This document shows positions 1-11,855 of a stretch of 64,000 bases of DNA, in pieces. The DNA comes from Unio delphinus (taxonomy: Eukaryota; Mollusca; Bivalvia; Unionida; Unionidae). The notes beneath the pieces were generated by a model that worked only from the letters and a program-made list of their open reading frames with translations, was not told the origin of the DNA and searched no databases. The translations under genes and the position numbers were made by a program. Every line of letters begins with the position of its first letter. Positions within the stretch are counted from its first letter, which is position 1. The stretch is from NCBI GenBank assembly GCA_029339505.1, contig JAQISU010000170.1:264501-328500 (forward strand). Reading direction: 5' to 3'.

Positions 1-905
1 CACGTTACAAAATACCTCAATTTTGTTATATTTTGTCGGTCTGACAGATTTTCAGGTTTTGTCAGACCGAATGTCTGACACTTTTTTTTACCTTTCGGGA
101 AGTCTGCACTATTAACAGTGTTTTAGTACTGGTTGCACATTTTAATGAAATGTTTATATTTTATGCCAGAAAAATGTAATTGTTGGTGACTCTTGACAGT
201 TTTATTGTAATAAGACATAAACTGACAAATGTATGTAAATATAAAATTGCCATCTAATATTTCATAATGATAGTCCCATAACATAAACAACCACAGTCTT
301 TTTATTGAAAAAAAAAGTTACAATTGATAAAGTATTTGGAGCAATCAGTAGGAATAATGCTCCCTGCAGAGTCATTTTCGAAAAGGCATACAAAAGATAA
401 AGTAAAATAAACACTGCACAAACTCAAATATATTTGAACAAAACTATGGTTTTGTACTAGTGAGCAGCATAGCCAGAGCACCAGGAGAAAGTGTTTTTGC
501 AACTCTTGACTCATTTTAAAGATTCAGTTCAAGAGTAGTGTTAATCGGGATCTGTTTATATCTTAGAGATGTGCAACTGGACCCTTCATCACTCACTTTA
601 AAGATATTAAAGAAAAAAATTGGGTTTTGATTGTAAGCAAACTGGTAATTCCATAGGAGTGTTATGACTTGACAATTTAAATAAATGACCGACGGTGGCA
701 ATGAACAGGAGTTATTGTTAGGACTTAAGATAATTGGGGAGTGGAAATGGCTTGTGGGATCAACACTATAGCTCTTGAGATAAAAAATATATCTAACAAC
801 AATTCACAATTCAATTTCAGAGCACTGTTTGATTGATACATAGAGGTTTAATTGACTTTGGTATGACCCAGATTCCATACATTTTCTTCGTCTACTTACA
901 ATATT
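1..905. other. AT-rich non-coding sequence
   Basis: No exon, RNA gene or recognisable mobile element is visible. Short open frames on the minus strand have no domain-like composition and look like chance. If the BTB gene extends upstream, this is part of the intron before the exon at 3814. Confidence 0.5.
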
Positions 906-1005
906 TTATGTTATACTAGCAAGTACCCGGCATGCGTTGCAATGCCACTTAAAGAAAGAAAGTGTTTTGTGTTTTAATCCTGGTTTCCAATCTTGCTTTC
1001 CATTA

Positions 1006-2932
1006 CCGTATTTTCTGGCCTATAAGTCGAGACTTTTTGACTTGAAAATTCGGTCTTCGTCTTATACTCCGAATCGACTTATATATGGATTTTGTCATTG
1101 AAATTGCATCGACTTATATATGGATTACAGGATCCGGTATGCTATTGATATTGCTCTATAATCGGCATAATCGAAAACAGGTCACATAGAAGTACAAATT
1201 CATGTTAAATTACTATGTCAATAAATTGTCATAAAATAATATGACTGCATTTATATTTGTAAGTTTTGTCATTATTTATTTTGCATTCTGCGTGTTTTTT
1301 CTTATTTCTCAAACATAAAATAAAAGAAAACAATTACCGGTAAAAACTTCACCGGGCCGCATAGCACACTTACGGTCTATACTCTATAGTGTACTGTACT
1401 AATTCAAAGCATATTGTTTGTTCCTAAAAAAAAAAGATATGAAATAACTGATCCATTAATATTTGATTTTCCAGTATAATGTTGGACACACGTGAGCAAT
1501 TACCGGCATAACTTTTTTTATTGATCCAATTGATCATACAAAGGGATGTAATCCATAGTAACTCGAGCGTTCTATGATTATTTATAAAATAATGTAGATC
1601 ATGCATTCTACTGAATCCCCCTAATCATATGTTTCTAATTATATTTGACAAAGTTTCTCAAATAAATTACCATAGGTTTAAACAACACTAAAATCAGTTA
1701 TATAGATGGACTACCAGTACTAATAGATTATCAATGATCCATGATTTTTAGTTTCGCAATTCAGTTTAAAGCAAATTGTAATGTCAACACTTCACCTATA
1801 TTCATTCTTAACCAGCTGACGTTTCGGTGTCTCTCTTTGATTATACCGGTTGTTGATAAATTTGTATTTGGTTTCCAACATCAATCAAAGCCAGTTGCCG
1901 CAATTGTTTCGACCTTGATATTGGCTTTAGCTACCGATACTAGTTACCATATTCATTGCCAGTACCCCATTGTTCTTTATCATTAATCTGCATCAATTAC
2001 GCTACTCGTGTTTAATATCAATGGGATTAAGTACAACAATAAATGATGCCCACTCCCTTCTCTAGATGTAAATACATGTAATGAATTTACCCATGGGCAT
2101 TGTTTTCATTGCTTTAGTACAGGTTAAAATACAACCAGTTCTGCTTGCTGTATTTATTAGAGTACATCAAAAGAACATGACGCAATAGCTGGGCTAGCTG
2201 GGCGGCAAATTCAAAGGACTTTGACTAGCAGCTTGGGTGGGAAAAAGTGTTGAAATTTACAATGACTGAATTCAGAGACAAAGACCCTGAGACGTACATG
2301 TAGTTATTATAAGAATACACTTTAACTTCCATTATTTAATATACGAACAAGTACTATTTCATCATTCGTTACGTACACCCGTTACGTAATTTTTGTTATT
2401 TTCTTTTCATTGAATTAAGTCAAATAATGATCTGTGACAAAATTATTTAATATTTTGCATCCGTGTGTGGATATTTTCGATGGAAATATTTGTATTATGG
2501 ATTCAATGTATGTTACAAGATTCGCTGGTGAGTACACGGTGTTGATACTCTTTTCATGCAATAGATTATACATGTATATATAAATTAGACACGTGTATGT
2601 ACCAATGCATGGTTCTCTGAATAAAGTACCGTAATTGTATTTGACAAAGTTTCTCAAATAAATTACCGTAGGTTTAAACTTTCAACTGGAAGGAATGATC
2701 ATAGCTCTTGTTGCAATGGATATTGCCGGTAATATGGAATATCATACGACGATACCATCAATATTCATGCAACCGGAAGTTACTACCGGTAGTATAAAAT
2801 GCAAAGCCAAGTTATTGACCTGGCCTCGTGTTATACTCAGAATTTACTTATATATAGACGAAGGATGGAAAATTTACAAAATTGGTCAATTCGACTTATA
2901 CTCCGCATCGACCTATAGGCCGGAAAATACGG
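1006..2932. mobile_element. DNA transposon with TIRs and TA target duplication
   Basis: The left end CCGTATTTTCTGGCCTATAA is matched in inverted orientation by the right end CCTATAGGCCGGAAAATACGG at about 2912-2932, and a TA dinucleotide lies directly outside both ends. Subterminal motifs of the type CGACTTATATATGG recur near both sides. About 1.9 kb long with no convincing transposase frame, so it is non-autonomous or decayed. A second, shorter member lies at 6231-6662. TA duplication suggests a mariner-like or other TA-targeting superfamily, which I cannot settle. Confidence 0.7.
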
Positions 2933-3109
2933 TACTCATCTGTTTCTGAAGCTCGTGATGCTTTTATCTTTCGTGCTTGAGGTGTAGATCGACCAATAGC
3001 TTTATGTTTATGTAGCATAATTGATTTGACAGCGAAAGTAATGCTTCGTAACGACTATTACAAATTCACACAGCGATTGTTTGATGTAACTAAGGCGCGA
3101 AGCAAATGT

Positions 3110-3335
3110 AACTAAGTAAAAATGACGTATCTAAGGCGCCCACAGTTCACACCGAACACACGCGAAATTAGGTATCGCTACCGATTATGAATTTCATACA
3201 GCTGTTGATTTACGTCATCATAGTTTCAGCCAATCCAGACCATGTTCGATCACGTGACGTATTTAAGGCGCCTACTGTTCGATCACGTGACGTATCTAAG
3301 GCGCCTACAGTTCACATCGAACACACGGTAAATGT
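3110..3335 (+). repeat. Short repeats with TGACGTATCTAAGGCGCC core
   Basis: Three near copies of a roughly 30-35 bp unit containing (C)ACGTGACGTATYTAAGGCGCC and GTTCACAYCGAACACACG occur here. They lie in the 3' part of the outer retroposon-like element, so they probably belong to it. Confidence 0.6.
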
Positions 3336-3512
3336 CGCAAAACTATATGAAATACACATATTTGTTAATTGTACAATTTAAATGGTTTTACTAATTCAGA
3401 AACCTTTGCGGGCATGCACAGAACAACTCACCAAAGTTTTATCGCAATCGGATGAACGGTATAGGAACGCATACGACACAAACAAACTTTCATTTTTATA
3501 TATATAGATTTT

Positions 3513-3813
3513 CAAGAGTATAATGGATATAACTGGCTGTGACAAACACGTCTATCCAGAATTTAAACATGATTACCTTTTGATACATTGTTTGAATTTC
3601 AGATGATTTAGTTTGAAGCACTTGTACATGTAAACTATTTTAACATTTCAAAGTTTTTATTTTGTCTTGCATGTTTAAGCGAATGCTGTCAGATTAACCA
3701 GGTAAACAAATTCATATTTGAGTACCAATTGTGCATATTTTCAATCAATTTATCATTTTCTTGTTTGCTTTTAAAATATTCAATATGTATTTACAAAGTG
3801 TTCTTTTTTATAG
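3513..3813. other. Intron sequence before the BTB exon
   Basis: No repeat or coding signal is recognised. The 3' end has a T-rich tract (TTCTTTTTTATAG) serving as splice acceptor for the exon at 3814. No exon encoding the first half of the BTB domain was found here. Confidence 0.55.
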
Positions 3814-4131
3814 CTGCATAAGCTGGTTTTGATGGCAGCTTGTCCGAATATTCTACGATACCTGGCCCACAATGAAGTTAATAACATCTTTGAAATTTAC
3901 ATCCCGGAGCATGTTGACGAGTCAGCCGTTAGGCTTGTCTTGGATTATCTCTACAGTGGCACAGTGCAGTTAAAGACAGACAGTGTGTATGAAATAGAGA
4001 AATTAGCTAACCAGCTGCGGCTTGGTACGTTATCACGGTTTTGCCATGAATTCATTTCACAGTGGGAGACGGAAACCTTGAGCCAAGATCAGAACCAAGA
4101 AGAGAGAGTGCAAGAACATATTCTCAAAAAG
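3814..4131 (+). CDS. Internal exon, second half of a BTB/POZ domain
   Basis: This exon encodes 106 residues with no stop. It opens LHKLVLMAACPNILRYL, which fits the HKxVLAxxSPYF segment of BTB domains. It continues through VRLVLDYLYSGTVQL (residues about 46-60), matching the conserved LLDFxYTGxV strand-helix, and EIEKLANQLRLGTLSRFC, matching the LLxAAxxLQL helix region. BTB domains mediate homo- or heterodimerisation in nuclear regulators. The acceptor TTTTTTATAG and donor AAG|GTGAGA place both borders in phase 0. The ATG at 3829 is internal to the domain and is not the start. The N-terminal half of the BTB must be in an upstream exon outside the window. The short charged tail after the domain leads into the linker exon at 8867. 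Domain call is strong; the exact gene is not recognised. Confidence 0.9.
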
Positions 4132-6230
4132 GTGAGAATATTGGTTTTAATGGTATTGAAGTGAAAGCAATAGCTTTATCAAAGAGCACCACATGTTACA
4201 TTATCAGAAACAGTGAAGATTTTGTTTGAAATGAGTGAATAATGAATAAGTTCATCTAGTGAAAATATTGAACTTTTTTATGCACCAGATGAAACGTCTC
4301 TATTCTTCACTTCGAACAACTAACTTTTCTTTTTATGTGATGCACAGACCTATTGGTTTGCAGTATGTATAACATACTGAAATAGCAGATTTCTTACTGT
4401 AACCCTCATGATAATGTCAGTGGTTAAGCATTTATGTTCTGCTGTGTTTTGTATATATTAACACAAAATATATCAGTACTAAATAATTTTGTTTCCCAGT
4501 ACATGGTAAAATAACACATAAAAGGACTTATTAACAATAACTGAAGACAAAATTATATGTGCATTATTTAGTTTGTTTGTCAGGCTTTGAAACTTAGTAT
4601 ATATGATGGTCATCAACAAAAGATGTGCATGTTGTCAGGTTGTTGTGGTAAAATTATTCTCAGATGATTTATGTGCATTTGTATTTTTTTAATTTCATTT
4701 ACCTGAGTTATCACCATCATGACAATTTTGGATGTGGGAAAGTCGGGGTATAGTTACATGAGCTGAGTGCTCACTATTCCTTGAGTTTTGTCATTGTCAT
4801 ACTGAATGACAATCATTCTAAGATTTTACACCTAACAAGTTTAAATTTTCTTTTGTATTTAAGTGGAATATAAATGAAACATATGACAATCTCAGCTTAA
4901 ATGTTTATACTCCCACAAGATTTCCAAGTCTAATGTTGAATTATTTTCGAAATAAAGGTGTCAAATCCATCCCCATTTCTGTCTCTGTGGGTATATATTT
5001 ACACCATTCAAGCAAGTATTAAAAGTGCTGATAAAAACCAAGTAAACAAAGAACAATGCTATTTTAGGGTCAATTTAGGTCTGCTACACTATTACCTTCT
5101 GGCAGATGAGACTATTCTGCCACAAATCCAGCCTTCCCAGGCTAAAACGTTTTTGCTAAAAAGATTAAAGTTATCTGCTTACCTGGATGACAGAGTGATC
5201 TCCCCTTGATACATTGATTGACACAATAAAGTGGTGCTCACCAGTTTTGTATTTTGTATAGGGTTAGAATTTTCAAGAAAAAGAATTTCCCTAGGTATCC
5301 TCACTGGTTAAATTGGACCATGTATATCTTAGGTATAATTCAAAGAACCTTTAATTCCCTTTGTTTTGGTATATGAATGATGGGTGTAATCTGGGTTATG
5401 GAGTATACAGCTTGGCCTTACTTCAAATGTGCACCTCTCAGAAAACTGCTAGCTTCACTTGGTCATTTTCACCAATATCTAACAGAAAAAAAATGAAACC
5501 TACAATTTAAGTTCAAAAGAAAATTTATTTCTCCTAAATACAGACTGAAGAGTCAAAAGACACAATATTGTATTATATCCCAAATAATCCTAACTGTCCT
5601 ATCACATGTCCAAAACACATGTCCAAAATAGAGAATGTTCTCAGTGAATTCGACTAATTTTGAATGTCCTAATGTATCACAATGATATTATCCTGAATGG
5701 CTTTGAATAAATTTGCCATAATCCCAAAGTAGTGTTTAGTCCATAAAGTTAATGAGCACTTTAATGTTTTAGATATAGGACAATTATGCAATCAAGAATG
5801 TCTTTGAATGAGATAATAATTTCAAAATAATGTGTTGATTGAAAGTCAGTGAGCACTTTGTAATCCTAATGAATAATTGAAATTAATAATTCCTCTCAAA
5901 TTATATCTGTACATAACATTAAACTCTGATCATAAATTCCAAATGAATGATATTAAAGCAAATTAATAATTTTTTTTATTTATCAAATCCCTGGTTTATA
6001 CATACTGTCATAATGCAACAGTAGTTTCTGTAAAACTAACTTCCACTGGAAAATTCCACTAACTCTTGAACTCAGAATCTAATAAATACTGTTTTTCTTT
6101 CTTTAACAAAAGCCTAGTGGGCAATCCTCATCCATAATCATGACAAAAGTAACACAATATAAATTTTATATGCAAGACAGTATTATTTGTCTTAGAATTG
6201 ATATGGGTGTACTGTCCACTTCTGTTATGA
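4132..6230 (+). other. Intron, 5' part
   Basis: AT-rich intron after the BTB exon. The stretch about 5215-5480 is weakly similar to about 14800-15010 (shared blocks such as GATGGGTGTAAT/GATGGTTGTAAT and CTTCAAATGTRCA), so both may be copies of one old dispersed repeat. No coding exon is seen; the 83-codon frame at 4958 has no splice or domain support. Confidence 0.5.
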
Positions 6231-6662
6231 TCCATACTTTCCTATAAGTCGATACTTTTTGACTTGAAAGTTGGAGCTTCGTCTTATACTTCGAATCGAC
6301 TTAATATATGGATTGTGTCATTGAAAGTTTATATAAGTTACGTTCGTGACTACAGGTAATAAAATGAACTACAACATGGATGTGCTTTCAGTTATAATAA
6401 AACAAGCATGGACTGTTTAATCAGCTGTGTCAATTGATAACAGAGTATAGCAGTGATTTGTTCAGAAGTAAAATCACATGCATATTAGCATCGGTAATGC
6501 AATTTCACAATTGCCGGTAATATCGAATATCATACAACAATACCATTACTAGTGTAAAATACGAAGCCAAGATATTGACCTGGCCTCCGAATCGACATAT
6601 ATGGACGAAGAATGGAAAATAAGTCAAATTGGTGAATTTGAATTATAGGCCGGAAAATACGA
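6231..6662. mobile_element. MITE related to the 1006-2932 transposon
   Basis: The left end CCTATAAGTCGATACTTTTTG and right end TATAGGCCGGAAAATACGA repeat, in inverted orientation, the terminal sequence of the larger element at 1006-2932. Inner motifs (CGTCTTATACTTCGAATCGAC) are shared too. About 430 bp with no coding capacity, hence a non-autonomous deletion derivative. Confidence 0.7.
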
Positions 6663-6784
6663 TGTGCCTATATAATGTGCATTATCATTTATTGTTTGTA
6701 AGGGTTATTTAATTACTAATATTTTAAATACTAAATTTCTTTTCAATTCTAAGTTTGCATTTTAACACGAGTCATGTGTCAAAA

Positions 6785-6992
6785 GTGTAGATTCATTCAT
6801 AAAGTTCTAAGGCTAGAGTAAACATCACATGATGTGAATGGTTTCCAACAAATGTGTAGATTCATTCATAAAGTTCTAAGGCTAGAGTAAACAACACATG
6901 ATGTGAATGGTTTTCCAACAAATGTGTAGATTCATTCATAAAGTTCTAAGGCTAGAGTAAACATCACATGATGTGAATGGTTTACCAACAAG
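6785..6992 (+). repeat. Three tandem copies of a ~69-bp unit
   Basis: The unit starts GTGTAGATTCATTCATAAAG and contains CATCACATGATGTGAATGG, a palindrome-like core. Three copies are almost identical, differing by single bases (for example ACATCAC versus ACAACAC), so the amplification is recent. Confidence 0.9.
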
Positions 6993-7261
6993 GCGTATCT
7001 AACTTAATTTTTTATTACCTAGTGTAACCGATGTGACGACCCAGTTTATTGATTAAGATTATGAATGCATATTGGAAGTTATAGTTTGATTTACTGTCAT
7101 ATGCTATACATTTCTCCATTAACAGAATTCACAGGAAGTAATTGGAAATCATGCATAATGACCCTTTCACATGTTGTCATTAACACATGCATACTCTTTC
7201 ACTTAAATTAGTTTAAAATTTTCTGTATAGCAGGGATGGTTCATTTGCGAGAGTCTTTTCA

Positions 7262-8050
7262 ATGAGCAATCATCACAAAATGGCTGGAAAATGTACGTTC
7301 AGCAATAGTCGATTACAAAGCAAAGGCTTTAAGTGGCTGAGGAAGGATGCAATTTGTCGGTACAGAGTGTGCAAGAAGATCGTTGATATAAAAGTGCGCA
7401 TTGCTGCTCTAAGTAGTTATGCAGCATTTGGAGCTAATGAAAAAACATGAGCCTGTCATTTTCGGTGTAAGCATTCATACATTTAATTCTTTGTCATTAC
7501 TGTCAATGCTTCAGAAAAACTGGTTTCAAATTTGTCAGTGGTTCTGCAACTTCAATGGTTAACAATAGAGGTGCAGTTTTGGTGACAGGTTGGATGTTTT
7601 GAAGTTTTAATATTATGGACTTTAAAAGTAGTAAATAGTCATGATAGTTTTGCCTTGTGCAGTGATGGTGGTGTTCTTTTTTTGTCAATGTTTCCAGACA
7701 AAAATTTGCTCAGAAGTACAGTTGCAGTGATGAGAAGACGGCTAACCTTACAACTTGTGGCATTTACCTTTTTCTCAAAGACTAGCTTAAGAAGAAAGTC
7801 AGAGAAGGCAATAATTATGGGTTACTCTTTGATGAGAACTTAAACGAAGATATGCAGGATGAAGATATGGTCTTCTCACACTTCTGTTTTTGATACAGCA
7901 GATAAAATATGCAACCAGTTTAATTTAGTATTTACAGACCTGGGAAACAGGAACCTTACTCAACTTTCAATGGATGGCACAGATGTGTATGAAAGCATGC
8001 AATCAGCTCATGAATTTAGGGCATTTGCTACAAGTATTGCATTTGAGTGA
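7262..8050 (+). pseudogene. Broken transposase-like gene
   Basis: The first piece (7262-7450) reads FKWLRKDAICRYRVCKKIVDI followed by an AALSSYA segment. This resembles the N-terminal zinc-finger region (WLRKD...CxxCKKxIDI...AxxSHA) of a transposase family common in aquatic animals, but with a ligand cysteine altered. A later piece (about 7859-8050) reads FDTADKICNQFNLVFTDLG and then LTQLSMDGTDV, matching the QISMDGPNVN-type region of the same proteins. Stops and frameshifts separate the pieces, so it cannot encode a working protein. A related but different copy sits at 23197-24792. It lies in the intron between the BTB and linker exons. The superfamily is uncertain (hAT-like). Confidence 0.55.
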
Positions 8051-8866
8051 AACTGTTACCTAACTGAATTTATTGATGCCTTGGGATGGAGCTCAGAGTG
8101 CACGTTCTCCTATCTCATAGATCTTTCATCCCAAAAGGCTGGTGTATTTGAAGAAGAAACTAATTTTTTCTAGTAAAATTTGTTTCAGTGATACTTTCCT
8201 AATCATACTACACATGTGTAAACCCCGAAGCCTAACTGCGGTTACATCAATATGGAGGCTGTGCCCTCCGTTCCAGCAGTTATTGGTGCATTCGTGAGAT
8301 TGGTGCCATTCTGCATACAAAGGGGAGTTCACTCTAATGGCCGCTTATGTCTGCAGAAAGATAACTTAGCTTTTTAGCTAAATGCATGGTTGAGAAGGCA
8401 GAATTTGTGAGGTTGTAGTAGTTTTTCTAAGGTATTTTGATATGGTAAGTATTATTGAAGAAACTTATTTTTTTGTATTAAAAAAATGTGTCTTTAGTCC
8501 TAACTTTTAACCAATAGTTGAGGTTATCTCATGCTCTGGTTTCAGATAAAATCTGAGTTTATGGAGCATGTCACTTGAAAAATGAGTTTTGTCCTGCATT
8601 GATTGTATATTTAAAGTTTTATCAAAGTAACAAATATAATTTTAAAATGGTACTGTAACTGGTTCAATTATTACTTTGACCATTTTTACCAAGGGACACT
8701 AGGGGAGGTAACCCCCAAATAATGAATGCAAAATATATGGTTGACATTATCTGCATAAAGCATATTGAAATCTCTTTGTCTGTTTGGTATTATAATAAGC
8801 TACTAGTCAATGTGTGAGAGTAGCCTTCTTTCAGTTTTTTCTAATATTCCTAATATATATTTCTAG
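8051..8866. other. Intron sequence before the linker exon
   Basis: The first 300 bases may be further decayed transposon sequence. The rest is AT-rich with no recognised element. It ends in TATATATTTCTAG, the acceptor of the exon at 8867. Confidence 0.45.
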
Positions 8867-9472
8867 CTCTCTCCAGGATCCCATCTTGTTAAAACAGAAT
8901 CAGATGCATCCATCAGCTTTACCCAGGAGAAGAAAACTAGCTTGACCAAAGGGAATCCGACTAACATGATTCCAGGAGGAACTATTGCTACGTGTAACCC
9001 ATTAGATAACCTCTCAGAAGATGAGCAAGATACTATTAATTGCATTGCAACAACTATTGCTGCAGCAGTGTGTGATTCGTATGATTCATCATTGGACAAA
9101 CGGTCAGACCAAGATGAATCCGAAGAGGACTCGGAGTCAGTTTTGAATCAGACGAGTACTGTCAGAAGATTGGACTCAACCCAGGGAAGCACCATTTCAA
9201 ACCCTTCCCCTGGGCCTAGCAGAGCCTCGGCCATAGGGTCAGTGGGTACTAGTGGGGATGATATTGATCTAATAATGACAGCCGAAGAGGAAAATGATGA
9301 GGATTCTGACAATAATTGGGGTCCACGAGAGGAACAAATGGACTACAACTCTGAATCATCGCCAGATAAATTCACTAAGACTAAAAAGCGAAAGTCCATA
9401 AAAGAACCTAAAACCAAGAAAAGGACATTGAATGACAAGCCCACAGAAGAGGGTGGTGGCATAGATGATAAG
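8867..9472 (+). CDS. Internal linker exon of the BTB gene, acidic with NLS-like patch
   Basis: This exon encodes 202 residues without a stop, bounded by TTTCTAG and the donor AAG|GTTGGT, both phase 0. The composition is low-complexity and typical of linkers between BTB and DNA-binding domains. It has acidic/Ser-rich runs (DQDESEEDSESV about residue 81; EEENDEDSDNN about 130) and a basic patch KTKKRKSIKEPKTKKR (residues about 171-186), a good bipartite nuclear localisation candidate. No enzymatic or structured domain is seen. Phase 0 on both sides matches the BTB exon upstream and every terminal exon downstream, the main reason to put it in the same gene. The donor GTTGGT is weak; if it is not used, the frame runs into the minisatellite and stops at 9562. 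Methionines inside the exon are not treated as starts. Confidence 0.8.
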
Positions 9473-9519
9473 GTTGGTACCGTATGTTATAGTAGTCCTC
9501 ATTATACTGCTGATATTCT

Positions 9520-10545
9520 TAAAGTGTGTGTAGTGATAAATCCCATTAAAATGTATGTGTAGTGAAAAATCCCATTAAAATGTATGTGTAGTGATGAATC
9601 CCATTAAATTATGTGTAGTGATAAATCCCATTAAAATGTATATGTAGTGAAAAATCCCATTAAAATGTATGTGTAGTGAAAAATCCCATTAAAATGTATG
9701 TGTAGTGAAAAATCCCATTAAAATGTATGTGTAGTGAAAAATCCCATTAAAATGTATGTGTAGTGATAAATCCCATTAAATTATGTGTAGTGATAAATCC
9801 CATTAAAATGTATGTGTAGTGATAAATCCCATTAAATTATGTGCATAGTGATAAATCCAATAAATTTTATGTGTAGTGATCAATCCCATTAAAATGTGTG
9901 CATAATGATAAATCCAATTAAAACATGTGCATAGTGATAAATCCCATTAAAATGTGTGCATAGTGATAAATCCCATTAAAATGTATGTGTATTGATAAAT
10001 CCCATTAAAATTTGTGCATAGTGATAAATCCCATTAAAATGTATGTGTATTGATAAATCCCATTAAAATTTGTGCATAGTGATAAATCCCATTAAAATGT
10101 ATGTGTATTGATAAATCCCATTAAAATTTGTGCATAGTGATAAATCCCATTAAAATGTTTGTGTAATGATAAATCCCATTAAAATGTTTGTGTAATGATC
10201 AATCCCATTAAAATGTTTGTGTAATGATAAATCCCATTAAAATGTTTGTGTAATGATAAATCCCATTAAAATGTTTGTGTAATGATAAATCCCATTAAAA
10301 TGTATGTATTGATAAATCCCATTAAAATTTGTGCATAGTGATAAATCCCATTAAAATGTGTGCATAGTGATAAATCCCATTAAAATGTTTGTGTAATGAT
10401 AAATCCCATTAAAATGTGTGCATAGTGATAAATCCCATTAAAATGTTTGTGTAATGATAAATCCCATTAAAATGTTTGTGTAATGATAAATCCCATTAAA
10501 ATGTTTGTGTAATGATAAATCCCATTAAAATGTGTGCATAGTGAT
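9520..10545 (+). repeat. 29-bp minisatellite, roughly 35 copies
   Basis: The unit is about TGTGTAGTGATAAATCCCAT followed by TAAAATGTA. Sub-variants (GTAGTGAAAAATCCC, GCATAGTGATAAATCCC, GTAATGATAAATCCC) are grouped in blocks, which indicates repeated local amplification. It begins only about 50 bases after the donor of the linker exon. Confidence 0.95.
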
Positions 10546-11600
10546 GGAACCCATTACATTGGTTACATTTTATTCTTTAGTTGCTACTTGATTTTATTTA
10601 ACTTAATTAAAAATGGCATACAGTATGTTAGTGTTTTTATGCACTATTATGACACAGCCATAGTGGAAACCTCCTTAAGGCTTTCTTGCTTACAACATAG
10701 GTCACGTTTATGTTTTTCCAGAACATTGTTATAAGCAACAGAGCTCAGAACTCTTATTCTAACATCTTAAACATTACAATGCTTTGTTGTGATTGTTAAA
10801 GTATAACATGATAAATGTGAACTTTTGGATGTTCTGAAATCTTAATCAGGTATTAATTAATTGGTTGAAATAGTCTCTTGAAACCAGATGTGCTCTACAG
10901 TTGAAATTATAACATCTAGGTCAAAATTTAAAGGGAGAAAATCCAGGCAAAGTTATATTATAAGCTCACTGAAGTTGGATATTTATGGCAGCTAGGCTTG
11001 CACCAAATTACATTTTTCATTGTCATTTTTTTCATAATGATATTTAACAAAGATCAAATATGTATGTAAAAAGACTGTTTTATGTGAGCTATTTACTGGT
11101 AATATATTTGCTCCTAAAATATATGTATATAATTTTTTTTATAACTTTTAAAAGATAATATGTTTGGAAATCATTTTCAAAGTGTAAATTGATTCATGTT
11201 ACGAATTTTTTCATTCGATAAAGCAGCTTAATGATAAAAGGCATTTCACAGGAACATAGTTTTATTTTATTTCAGCCTTGATTACTATCATTTGAGGTTA
11301 AATAGATAACATAAAATGACAGAAGAAGGAAATTCTGATGGTCATGTGTTTAGTATTTTACATTTGTTTTGAAGTGATCATTAAAAAAATATTTAAAAAG
11401 AAAAAATTACATTAAAATAATCACTTCATTGTCGAGAAAAAGGGGAATAAACAATGTCATACATTCATTATTTTGCTGAATTTCATTACTCCTGTTTATC
11501 TTTCCGTATCCAGTTCTTGATCACCTAACTTTCAATATGTGTATTAGACCCTCCCTTTTTGGAAATATTTCATACATAGTTAACAACACATGTCCATGTG
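10546..11600. other. AT-rich intron
   Basis: No repeat, exon or RNA gene is recognised. Long A/T runs are present. Confidence 0.5.
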
Positions 11601-11601
11601 A

Positions 11602-11855
11602 GAGGGGCCTCTGAGTGGCTGAGTGGTCTAAAGAGCTCTCTGTTATGGATCCCTGCCATCTCACCTTTGTCTGCGTTGGTTTGAGTCTCAGATTCGGCCA
11701 ATGTGGGTATGTGAGAAAGCTTGCCAGTAGCTTTTCATGGGTCTGTAGTTCTTTCCTGTGGTTTTCCCTGATTCTTCCTCCACCATTAATACTGGCCGCC
11801 ATGTATAGTATATTGTGTGCTGAAAAATGGCGTTAAACACTACTACAACAACAAC
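11602..11855 (+). mobile_element. tRNA-derived SINE, family A
   Basis: The head GGGGCCTCTGAGTGGCTGAG resembles the A-box side of a Leu/Ser-type tRNA and is followed by a decayed B box (GGTTTGAGTCTCA). The body shares GAGAAAGCTTGCCAGTAGCTT, GGTTTTCC and TTCTTCCTCCACC with the other copies. The tail is GCTGAAAAATGGCGTTAAA followed by (CAA)n. The flanks ACATGTCCATGT and ACATGGCCATGT form a probable target duplication. Confidence 0.88.

Larger units (their letters stand above)
909..3512 (+). mobile_element. Retroposon-like element interrupted by a DNA transposon
   Basis: The left end (from about 913) begins ACTAGCAAGTACCCGGCATG and the right end (about 3395-3510) has a GCGGGCATGCACAGAAC block, a TTATCGCAATCGGATGAACG block and a TATATATAG tail. 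These end types are familiar from dispersed non-LTR/SINE-like elements of invertebrates; the family name is uncertain. The middle is occupied by a separate TIR element (1006-2932), so the outer element is older. No intact reading frame is left. Joining the two ends into one element is inference. Confidence 0.45.

Noticed and set aside
3829..4164. BTB exon as a complete short gene starting at ATG 3829 and ending after the donor
   Set aside because: It would lack the first half of the BTB fold; the frame is open upstream to a good acceptor and a consensus donor lies at 4132.
4958..5209. 83-codon frame as an exon
   Set aside because: No domain-like sequence, no convincing acceptor-donor pair, and it lies in a stretch resembling an old dispersed repeat.
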